Part shown: positions 1 through 5,547 of the stretch, piece after piece | How the letters are laid out: each line of letters starts with the position of its first letter | Numbering within the stretch: the stretch's first letter is position 1 | Source of the DNA: Actinomyces sp. ICM47 | Lineage (GTDB): Bacteria > Actinomycetota > Actinomycetes > Actinomycetales > Actinomycetaceae | Direction of reading: 5' to 3' | Assembly (NCBI RefSeq): GCF_000278725.1 | Contig: NZ_ALCA01000032.1 | Location: 1-6,056, forward strand | DNA: 6,056 nt | Made by a program: the position numbers and the translations under genes | The notes under the pieces: generated by a model | What the model was told of the DNA's origin: nothing | Databases searched by the model: none | What the model saw: only the letters and a program-made list of their open reading frames with translations

Positions 1-19
1 CCCGTCATTCAACCGGCAC

Positions 20-2554
20 TCACTCGGTCGCCAGCGCCTCGGAGGGACTGACCTTCGCTGCCCGACGTCCCGGCAGCCACGAGGCGACCAGAGCGGAGAC
101 AATCGCGACGGCACACACGCCGACCAGCTGCAGCCACGGCACGCTCATCACAGCCGTTGCTCCCTCGATGGGCAGGCTCATGACACCGACCCACCCGAAG
201 GCGATACCCAGGCCAACACCGATCAACGCGCCGGTCAGGGACAGGAACAGCGCCTCGAGGGCGAGGAGGCTCTTCATCTGGCGTCGCGTCAGACCCAGCG
301 CGCGCAGCAGACCGTTCTCGCGGGTGCGTTCGGCCACCGACAGGGACAGGGTGTTGGCGACGCCGACCAGGGACACAACGACGGACACGCCGAGCAGCCC
401 GACGAGGACCATCATCATCTGGTCAATGACCTTCGTGTACATCTGGCGCTCCAGGGCGGAGCCGTTGACGCTGAGCTGCGAGTCCTTGAGCAGCGTGCTC
501 TGGACGGCCTCGACGTCGGCCCCATCGGCCAGCTTAATAATGATCGCCTGACGCTCGGGTGAGGTCACGATGGACCGCAGGGTCTTCTCGGAGACCCGTG
601 TGTCCCCGTCGCTGAGGTCCTTGTCGTACGCGGCGCTCAGGTCCGTGCACGTGTCGGCGCACAGGCGCAGCATCTGCCCGGCCAGAGCCTTGTCGCCGAC
701 GCGCACCTCGTCGTCGCCCATCTGAGTGACGGTCGAGTGAGTGACGCCCGTGTAGTTGGGTTCACCGGTGATCATGACGGGCAACGTCATGCCAGGCTCC
801 ACCGCGCCGCTGCCCTCTGCCGGTTCGAAGGCGGAGGCGCTTGGCGTCAGGGTCAGGACACCGGGGGCGGCGTACTGGGCAACGGTGGCGGCGACGCCGT
901 CGGTGGACGTGATAGCGGCCTGCTGGTCGTCAGTGAGTTCCCCGGTCGTGGACACAGCAATGAGATCGAAGGGACGGGCGTCATTCACGGCATTCGTCAG
1001 GGTAGTGCGCACGGAGGCCGCACCCACCATGATGGTGACGACGAGGGTCACACCGATGAGGATCGCCGAGCCAGTCGCGGAGGTGCGACCGGGGTTGCGC
1101 ATCGTGTTCTCACGGGCCATGGCGGACAACATGCCAGGGAAGACCACGCCAAACGCCCGAGTAAGAGCAGGCAGCAGGACGGAGACCGCAACCACCGCAC
1201 CGAGGAGGGCCACGAGCGCCCCACCGAAGGACAGCATGAACTTCTGGCTGGCACTATCCAAGCGCCACGCGTACGCAACGAGCGCGCTACCCGACGCAGC
1301 GACAAGGACTCCGAGGATGAAGCGCAGGGTGTGCTTCTTCCGGGACCCAGCCCCGGCCTCGTTCACGGGCGCGAGGGCCGCGATAGGGGCGACGCGGGAG
1401 GCCGCGCGCGCCGGGAAGACACCGACCAGAGTCGTGAACAGGGTCGCACCCAGCCACGTGAGGGCAAGCTGCCAGACGGAGACCCCGACCAAGACCTCGG
1501 CGATGCTAGTGCCCAAGCCGCTTTCCACCACCGCGAGCGCGCCAATCATCCAGCCGACCACGACGCCAATCGCCGACGAGATCGCTCCGATCGCGAAGGC
1601 CTCGCGGGTCACGAGCGAGCGAACCTGACGCCTGGTCGCCCCGAGCGTGCGCAGCAACGCCAGCTCGCGGGTGCGCTGCGTGAGCACGACGCGGAAGGTC
1701 GAGGAGACGACGATAGAGGCCACGAGCGCCGCGATCGCCGGGAAGATCAGCATGATCCCCGTCGTCACCGATGCCCCCAGGCGCGCCTGATCCAGGTCCT
1801 TCGTGATCGCCTCGCGCACGCTGGTCACACTCACGCCCGAAATGTCGCTGAGCGCGGAGTTCGCCTTCGCCACCCACTCGTCTTGGGTGGCCTCCGGAGG
1901 GTTTTCGTTGCTGTCTGCGTCCGTTCCACTGGTCGCGACAATGAACTTCCCAGACGCGGTGCTCCCAAAGATCGCGGAGAAGCCGCCGTCGGTCACGTAG
2001 CTGGCGGGAATGCCCATGCTGATCGTGTTCGAGCGCGTGGTGCCGACAATGGTGAGGGTGCGGTAGTCGCCCTCGGTGAATCCAGAGCGCACTTTCAGAG
2101 TGTCGCCGACCTTCAGCGAGAGGGACGAGGCCGTGGACTCCGGGATGATGATCTGGTCGTCGGCGGTCGGGGCAGTTCCGGCGCTCAGAACCGGCTCAGC
2201 GAAGGGTTTGGGGGCCAGCGGCGAGACGTAGAGGCCCCCGCGCGTCGTGTCGGTCTGGGCAACGACGGGCCACTGGGCCATGTGCTTGATGGCAGTGACG
2301 CCGTTGGTGTCCTTCAGGGCTTTTTCGGCGCTCTCGATGGCACCCTCGGGCGCGTCGTTGTCTTGGGAGACGACGATCGTGCCGCCTTGATACTGGCTGT
2401 AGACGCCGGAGGTCAGGCTCGACGTCATCGCCGCCATGACGATAAGGGTGATGACGATGAAGGCTGTGGAAATAGCGACGGCCAGGCCCGTCGAGATGTA
2501 ACGGCGGCCGTGGGAGCGCAGGTTGGCGCTCAGGAGTGAGTTTGTTGCAGACAT
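20..2554 (-). CDS. ABC transporter permease, duplicated FtsX/MacB-type (844 aa)
   Basis: Membrane subunit of an ABC transporter in the cytoplasmic membrane, working with the ATPase encoded just upstream. About ten hydrophobic segments are visible, near residues 20-44, 265-290, 318-343, 358-382, 410-430, 438-463, 494-515, 712-736, 763-793 and 805-827. Two large extracytoplasmic domains (about 45-260 and 516-710) resemble the MacB periplasmic-core arrangement. The FtsX signature occurs twice: QRTRELALLRTLGATRRQV (293-311) and ERTRENGLLRALGLTRRQM (742-760); in this family that cytoplasmic helix contacts the ATPase. This is the usual actinobacterial duplicated form, one chain supplying both permease halves. 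C632 and C636 in the second outer domain could form a disulfide (inference). The ATG at 2554 follows an AAGG motif by 8 bases, and the TGA is at 20-22. Substrate is not predictable; lipid, peptide or drug export are all possible. Confidence 0.95.
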   Translation of the reverse strand: MSATNSLLSANLRSHGRRYISTGLAVAISTAFIVITLIVMAAMTSSLTSGVYSQYQGGTIVVSQDNDAPEGAIESAEKALKDTNGVTAIKHMAQWPVVAQTDTTRGGLYVSPLAPKPFAEPVLSAGTAPTADDQIIIPESTASSLSLKVGDTLKVRSGFTEGDYRTLTIVGTTRSNTISMGIPASYVTDGGFSAIFGSTASGKFIVATSGTDADSNENPPEATQDEWVAKANSALSDISGVSVTSVREAITKDLDQARLGASVTTGIMLIFPAIAALVASIVVSSTFRVVLTQRTRELALLRTLGATRRQVRSLVTREAFAIGAISSAIGVVVGWMIGALAVVESGLGTSIAEVLVGVSVWQLALTWLGATLFTTLVGVFPARAASRVAPIAALAPVNEAGAGSRKKHTLRFILGVLVAASGSALVAYAWRLDSASQKFMLSFGGALVALLGAVVAVSVLLPALTRAFGVVFPGMLSAMARENTMRNPGRTSATGSAILIGVTLVVTIMVGAASVRTTLTNAVNDARPFDLIAVSTTGELTDDQQAAITSTDGVAATVAQYAAPGVLTLTPSASAFEPAEGSGAVEPGMTLPVMITGEPNYTGVTHSTVTQMGDDEVRVGDKALAGQMLRLCADTCTDLSAAYDKDLSDGDTRVSEKTLRSIVTSPERQAIIIKLADGADVEAVQSTLLKDSQLSVNGSALERQMYTKVIDQMMMVLVGLLGVSVVVSLVGVANTLSLSVAERTRENGLLRALGLTRRQMKSLLALEALFLSLTGALIGVGLGIAFGWVGVMSLPIEGATAVMSVPWLQLVGVCAVAIVSALVASWLPGRRAAKVSPSEALATE

Positions 2555-2562
2555 GAGGTGAG

Positions 2563-2566
2563 CCTT
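2563..2566 (-). promoter_or_regulatory. Weak ribosome binding site of the permease gene
   Basis: On the minus strand AAGG lies 8 bases before the ATG at 2554. It sits in the 33-base gap after the ATPase stop codon and supports that ATG as the start. The match is short, so translational coupling to the upstream gene may also contribute. Confidence 0.45.
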
Positions 2567-2587
2567 GGGAACAGTGTGGGGACGCGT

Positions 2588-3370
2588 TCAGCGCAGCGCC
2601 GCGGTCAGAGTATCGGCGGTGACGTCGCGCAGGTCGGAGACGATGCGGCCGTCGCGGCACACGAGGACGCGGTCCGCGTAGGCGGCGGTGCCGGTGTCGT
2701 GGGTGACCATGATGACGCTCTGACCGAGTTCGTCGACGGCGCGGCGCAGCAGGTCCATGACCTCTGTGGTGGAGTGCGAGTCGAGGTTGCCGGTGGGTTC
2801 GTCCGCGACGATGACGGCGGGACGACTCATGAGAGCTCGGGCGACAGCGACGCGCTGCTGCTGGCCGCCGGACATTTCGGAGGGGCGGTGATTCAGACGG
2901 TCTGCGATGCCCAGGGAGTTAACGATCAGGTCGAACCAGTCCTTATCGGGGGTCTTTCCTGCGAGGCGCATGGGCAGGAGGATGTTGGATCGTGCGTCCA
3001 GTGTGGGCACCAGGTTGAAGGACTGGAACACGAAGCCGATGCGGTCGCGGCGCAGCTTGGTCAGAGCGGTGTCTTTCAGGGCGGTGATGTCGGTATCTTC
3101 GACGAAGACGTGCCCGGAGGTGGGGGCGTCGAGGCCGGCGAGGATGTGCATCATCGTGGACTTGCCGGAGCCGGAGGGGCCCATGATGGCGGTGAATTCG
3201 CCGGCACCGAAGCCGACGCTCACGTCGTCGAGGGCGCGCACCTGCGCGTCGCCGTTTCCGTAGATCTTGGAGACGCCCTGGAGTCGGACGATGGACGAGG
3301 CCGGGGCCTCTTGGGTGGCCGCGGTGGCCTGTGCGATTGTCGTGTTCGTGTTCATGTATACATACTGCAT
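2588..3370 (-). CDS. ABC transporter ATP-binding protein, MacB/LolD family (up to 260 aa)
   Basis: Cytoplasmic ATPase that powers the FtsX-type permease encoded next. All nucleotide-binding motifs are intact: Walker [10 protein letters not shown] (64-72), Q-loop Q116 in FVFQSFNL, signature MSGGQQQR (166-173, M replacing the usual L), Walker B VIVADEP with catalytic E191, D-loop NLDS (195-198) and H-loop H224. The [19 protein letters not shown] stretch and the short length are typical of the MacB/LolD/FtsE subgroup. The gene lies 33 bases before the permease gene on the same strand, so the two are very probably cotranscribed. The start is uncertain. The ATG at 3370 gives [10 protein letters not shown]; the ATG at 3355 gives MNTNTT and would shorten the protein by five residues. 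Neither has a convincing Shine-Dalgarno site, so leaderless translation is possible. The first 25 or so residues are Ala/Thr-rich and outside the conserved fold. Confidence 0.95.
   Translation of the reverse strand: MQYVYMNTNTTIAQATAATQEAPASSIVRLQGVSKIYGNGDAQVRALDDVSVGFGAGEFTAIMGPSGSGKSTMMHILAGLDAPTSGHVFVEDTDITALKDTALTKLRRDRIGFVFQSFNLVPTLDARSNILLPMRLAGKTPDKDWFDLIVNSLGIADRLNHRPSEMSGGQQQRVAVARALMSRPAVIVADEPTGNLDSHSTTEVMDLLRRAVDELGQSVIMVTHDTGTAAYADRVLVCRDGRIVSDLRDVTADTLTAALR
3354..3363. promoter_or_regulatory. 10-bp perfect palindrome ATGTATACAT at the ATPase start
   Basis: ATGTATACAT is a perfect palindrome lying between the two candidate start codons of the ATPase gene (ATG at 3370 and 3355). 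AT-rich palindromes of this size at the start of efflux operons are often bound by dimeric repressors of the PadR, GntR or TetR kind. That role is inference: no regulator gene is in the window and no second half-site was seen. Confidence 0.3.
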
Positions 3371-3814
3371 GGTCAGCTTGTGTCTTCGCTACGGAGGTTT
3401 CCCCTGATTGATCCCCGAGACCACCCGGGGTGCCTTCGGGGCATTCCGGGTTCCGGAGCCGACGTGTCCTCCGGGCACGGTGTGAGTCCCGCGTTATTCG
3501 AGTGCCGTTCAGCGTGAAGGAACGAGATTCAGGCTCAGGCTCAGGATCGGTCTACACATACGACACTCCCCAGAAAAGTCGCACGTAGCTTCCCTTGGCC
3601 AGTTTTCATTAACCTCCACAAACGTTGCGATTCCAACGATCCCACCTCAGCGTTTGCAAGGTTTATATGGACATCACATGCGACATGTGCGGGAAACCAT
3701 GCCAGGATCAGGGGACTCAGGGACGGGGCGAAACCAACGCCCTGCCACATCCACCCCTACCCCACGACCAACCACACCCTTCATACCCAACAGGCACCAC
3801 GGCCTCGTCCCCCA
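3371..3814. other. Non-coding divergent region next to the ABC operon
   Basis: No convincing gene is visible in these 444 bases. They hold the hairpin cluster at 3424-3506, a short run of three 6-base units at 3530-3547 (CAGGCT, CAGGCT, CAGGAT) and an AT-richer patch around 3600-3670. The promoter of the leftward ABC operon should be here. A TAGACC hexamer on the minus strand (3554-3549) is the only -10-like match I noticed, and its -35 is poor. A very weak short reading frame with a CxxCxxxC motif starts at 3667 and is treated under findings. Confidence 0.5.
3424..3474. other. Two adjacent hairpins in the ABC operon upstream region
   Basis: Hairpin 1 (3424-3450) has an 11-pair stem, CCCGGGGTGCC against GGCATTCCGGG, around the loop TTCGG, with two G-T wobbles when read on the plus strand. 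Read on the minus strand, those two become A-C mismatches, leaving a 4-bp and a 5-bp block. Hairpin 2 (3453-3474) is CCGGAG/CTCCGG with a 10-base loop. A further complementary pair, GGCAC (3474-3478) and GTGCC (3502-3506), lies beside them. No T-tract follows on either strand, so an intrinsic terminator is unlikely. If the ABC promoter lies beyond about 3510, these would form a structured 5' leader; that is inference. Confidence 0.4.
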
Positions 3815-3912
3815 TCCGATCTGCCCACATTCGCCAATCTGCACGCAACCCACGGATACACCACGCTGCCCAGCCCCCAACAAACACCCCGGCCTCGCAT
3901 CCGAACCACTCA

Positions 3913-3993
3913 CGCGCTCAAAACGCAGACCACCTCGCCCAAAACACCCCACATTCACCCAATTTCACCGAAGTGGTCTGCACTTTGGGCGCA
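3913..3993. repeat. Palindromic repeat element, copy 1 (81 bp)
   Basis: Imperfect 25-base inverted arms (3913-3937 and 3969-3993, 20 of 25 paired) contain a perfect 9-bp core: GCAGACCAC (3925-3933) and GTGGTCTGC (3973-3981). A second perfect pair, CGCCCAAA (3936-3943) with TTTGGGCG (3984-3991), is interleaved with the first rather than nested. No coding potential is apparent. It resembles a REP- or MITE-like intergenic element; I do not recognise a named family. Confidence 0.9.
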
Positions 3994-4107
3994 TCCATCC
4001 CCAACACCGTCCGATCTGCCCAGATTCACCAATCTGCACGCAACCCACGGATACACCACGCTGCCCAGCCCCCACCAGACGCCCCGGCCTCGTATCCGCA
4101 CCACTCA

Positions 4108-4188
4108 TGCGCTCAAAACGCAGACCACCTCGCCCAAAACACCCCACATTCACTCAATTTCACCGAAGTGGTCTGCGCTTTGGGCGCA
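4108..4188. repeat. Palindromic repeat element, copy 2 (81 bp)
   Basis: Same orientation as copy 1 and exactly 195 bases downstream. Here the core stem is 10 bp (CGCAGACCAC with GTGGTCTGCG), because an A-to-G change in the right arm restores pairing; 22 of 25 arm positions pair. The interleaved pair is at 4131-4138 and 4179-4186. The right arm ends 5 bases before the TACAAT hexamer upstream of the nuclease-like gene, so any -35 region lies inside the element. Confidence 0.9.
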
Positions 4189-4193
4189 CACCG

Positions 4194-4199
4194 TACAAT
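4194..4199 (+). promoter_or_regulatory. Candidate -10 element TACAAT for the nuclease-like gene
   Basis: TACAAT matches five of six bases of the TATAAT consensus and lies 24 bases before the ATG, which would give a leader of about 18 bases. At 16-18 base spacing the -35 position falls inside the right arm of palindromic copy 2 and has no good TTGACA match. The promoter would therefore be weak or activator-dependent. The hexamer belongs to the unique sequence after the repeat and is absent from copies 1 and 3. Confidence 0.4.
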
Positions 4200-4212
4200 T
4201 GGAAGCACGTCG

Positions 4213-4218
4213 AAGGAG
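4213..4218 (+). promoter_or_regulatory. Shine-Dalgarno site AAGGAG of the nuclease-like gene
   Basis: AAGGAG ends 5 bases before the ATG at 4224, which is near-ideal spacing. It decides the start, because the reading frame is open for a further 190 codons upstream through the repeat region. Confidence 0.8.
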
Positions 4219-4223
4219 ACACA

Positions 4224-5231
4224 ATGGATGCGCATACGATCTACACCATTGCGGCGCACGCACACTCCACCACAGGTGCAAACAACACTGAGCGCCGTCG
4301 ACTCGCTCGGCGTGCTCAGCTGCGCGAGCTGGTGAGGATCGCTCCCGGCTACTACCTCGACGCCGAGGCTATCACCGCGCATTCCGAGCCACCCGTCATC
4401 GTCGCACTTGCACGGCTGCTCGCCCTGCAGCACAAGCATCCCCACCTCATCGTGTCCGGACCAACCGCCGCATGGCTCCGGGGCCTGCCACTTCTGCACC
4501 AGCACCCACTCCACGTCACCACGGTTTCCGACCAGCACCCGCGCCCGATCCCACTTCCGGAGATCCACTCGGGTCCACTCCATATCCCGGCGGTCACGGT
4601 GCGCCCACACCGGCCGCGAGGAGGACGATCACCGGCGATGAATCGCTACGACGGGGACATCATGGGCGCGACGCTCGAGGATACGATCATTGACTGCGCG
4701 CTAGCACTCGACCGGGAGGAGGCATTTGTTGTCGCATGCGCGGGCTTGCACGAACTGGCGCGATACAGGCGCTTCTACCGGGACGATTCTCGGCAACGCG
4801 AGGAGCACAACCGCATGCGCCTGCTGCACATGATCGCTCCCGCGGGTCAGGGGACGAAGCATGTGACTTCCGCGCGCTGGGTGCTCGCTCACGCGGACGC
4901 GGGGTGCGACAGTGCTGGGGAATCGCGCCTGCTCTACCTGCTGGTGCAAAGCGGCCTGCAGGGTTTGGAAACTCAATACCCAGTGCTGGCCTCGAACAAG
5001 TGGTACTTCATCGACGTAGCCATTCCGGAGCACCGGATCGGCATCGAATTCGACGGTCGAGGCAAGTACGGCTCCGACATTGACTCCGTCCACCGCTCCA
5101 TCGAGGCCGAGGAGCGCCGTCAGCGACTGCTCGAAGCGCAGGGCTGGCGTATCCGCCGTTTCCGATGGGAGGCACTGGCCCACCCCGAGGAAGTCCTCGC
5201 GCAGATCCGGGCGCTGCTCAAACACAGCTAG
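4224..5231 (+). CDS. AbiEi-like / DUF559 endonuclease-domain protein (335 aa)
   Basis: The N-terminal part (about 24-50, ending RIAPGYYLD) resembles the winged-helix start of AbiEi-type antitoxin-like proteins. It is followed by VSGPTAAWLRGLPL (77-90), the segment these proteins usually show. Residues 149-161 (ATLEDTIIDCALA) match their linker. The C-terminal 105 residues look like DUF559, a Vsr-like PD-(D/E)XK nuclease fold: E233 in ESRLLYLL, D264 in YFIDVAIPEHRIG, E275 and D277 in IEFDG, K281 in GKYG, then the helix EAEERRQRLLEAQGWRIRRFRW (294-315). All likely catalytic acids and the lysine are present, so activity is plausible but unproven. The start is set by AAGGAG at 4213-4218. Length is usual for the actinobacterial family. 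No AbiEii-type toxin gene is adjacent, so it appears solitary. Direct copies of a palindromic repeat flank it. Confidence 0.88.
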   Translation: MDAHTIYTIAAHAHSTTGANNTERRRLARRAQLRELVRIAPGYYLDAEAITAHSEPPVIVALARLLALQHKHPHLIVSGPTAAWLRGLPLLHQHPLHVTTVSDQHPRPIPLPEIHSGPLHIPAVTVRPHRPRGGRSPAMNRYDGDIMGATLEDTIIDCALALDREEAFVVACAGLHELARYRRFYRDDSRQREEHNRMRLLHMIAPAGQGTKHVTSARWVLAHADAGCDSAGESRLLYLLVQSGLQGLETQYPVLASNKWYFIDVAIPEHRIGIEFDGRGKYGSDIDSVHRSIEAEERRQRLLEAQGWRIRRFRWEALAHPEEVLAQIRALLKHS

Positions 5232-5262
5232 TTCGAGTCGTGCAAGACTCTGTCTCATACTG

Positions 5263-5318
5263 GCTTCGGGGCTTCGGGGCTTCGGGGCTTCGGGGCTTCG
5301 GGGCTTCGGGGCTTCGGG
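5263..5318. repeat. Seven perfect tandem copies of GCTTCGGG
   Basis: An 8-bp unit is repeated seven times without error, beginning 31 bases after the stop codon of the nuclease-like gene. It lies outside any convincing gene. Perfect copies imply recent slippage. Each unit carries a UUCG-like core, but there is no opposing C-rich arm, so a stable terminator stem is not expected. Confidence 0.97.
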
Positions 5319-5321
5319 CGA

Positions 5322-5338
5322 GGTTACCGGACGTAACC
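5322..5338. repeat. Short inverted repeat GGTTAC-N5-GTAACC
   Basis: Perfect 6-base arms (5322-5327 and 5333-5338) enclose CGGAC, just after the 8-bp array. It could be an operator-like half-site pair or a small hairpin. No T-tract follows, so it is not a canonical terminator. Confidence 0.5.
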
Positions 5339-5443
5339 GGGGACGGGATCCGACCCACATCTGCACATCGTCCGTTCTCCCCGACTTGAAGAGATCCCCG
5401 CAGGTGTCCACCGTTGCCCCGTTCGTCGCAGTCTCGACCACAG

Positions 5444-5524
5444 TGTGCCCAAATCGCAGACCACCTCGCCCAAAACACCCCAAATTCACTCAATTTCACC
5501 GAAGTGGTCTGCACTTTGGGCGCA
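5444..5524. repeat. Palindromic repeat element, copy 3 (81 bp)
   Basis: Same orientation as copies 1 and 2. Over 86 bases (5455-5540 against 3924-4009) I count two differences from copy 1, and the identity continues 16 bases past the right arm to the end of unit 1. The core arms are GCAGACCAC (5456-5464) and GTGGTCTGC (5504-5512). The interleaved pair is 5467-5474 with 5515-5522. Here the outer left arm also reads GCCCAAA (5447-5453), giving the right arm two possible 7-8 base partners. The central loop contains AAATT-CACTC-AATTT (5482-5496). Confidence 0.9.
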
Positions 5525-5547
5525 TCCATCCCCAACACCGCCAATAT

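Larger units (their letters stand above)
3815..4188. repeat. 195-bp tandem duplication (two units)
   Basis: Unit 1 runs 3815-4009 and unit 2 runs 4010-4188, the latter lacking its last 16 bases. Both begin TCCGATCTGCCCA and end with the palindromic element. I counted 10 substitutions and no indels over the shared 179 positions, about 94 percent identity. Because 195 is a multiple of three, several reading frames stay open across both units and create long but meaningless frames. The duplication ends 35 bases before the start codon of the plus-strand nuclease-like gene. Confidence 0.95.

Noticed and set aside
737..2539. Long plus-strand frame of 600 codons opposite the permease gene
   Set aside because: It is the antisense shadow of a clear FtsX permease. 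Its product is Arg/Gly/Asp/His-rich with no recognisable domain, as expected for GC-rich DNA.
2558..3517. Plus-strand frame of 319 codons opposite the ATPase gene
   Set aside because: Antisense to a complete ABC ATPase with all motifs; the product is Gly/Val/Asp-rich low-complexity sequence.
3541..3750. Minus-strand 69-codon frame in the divergent region
   Set aside because: No ribosome binding site and no recognisable domain.
3654..4223. 190-codon N-terminal extension of the nuclease-like protein
   Set aside because: It translates the 195-bp repeats into Pro/His/Thr-rich sequence. The strong AAGGAG and the family-like N-terminus both point to the ATG at 4224.
3667..4335. Plus-strand frame across both tandem repeats, overlapping the nuclease-like gene
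   Set aside because: Composition is repeat-driven, it overlaps the real gene start by 112 bases in another frame, and only its first dozen residues look protein-like.
5263..5338. Intrinsic terminator after the nuclease-like gene
   Set aside because: The 8-bp repeats lack a complementary C-rich arm, and the 6-bp inverted repeat has no T-tract, so neither supports a standard terminator.
3913..5524. CRISPR array
   Set aside because: The three similar elements are 81 bp and spaced 195 and 1336 bases apart with no regular spacers, and no cas gene is present.
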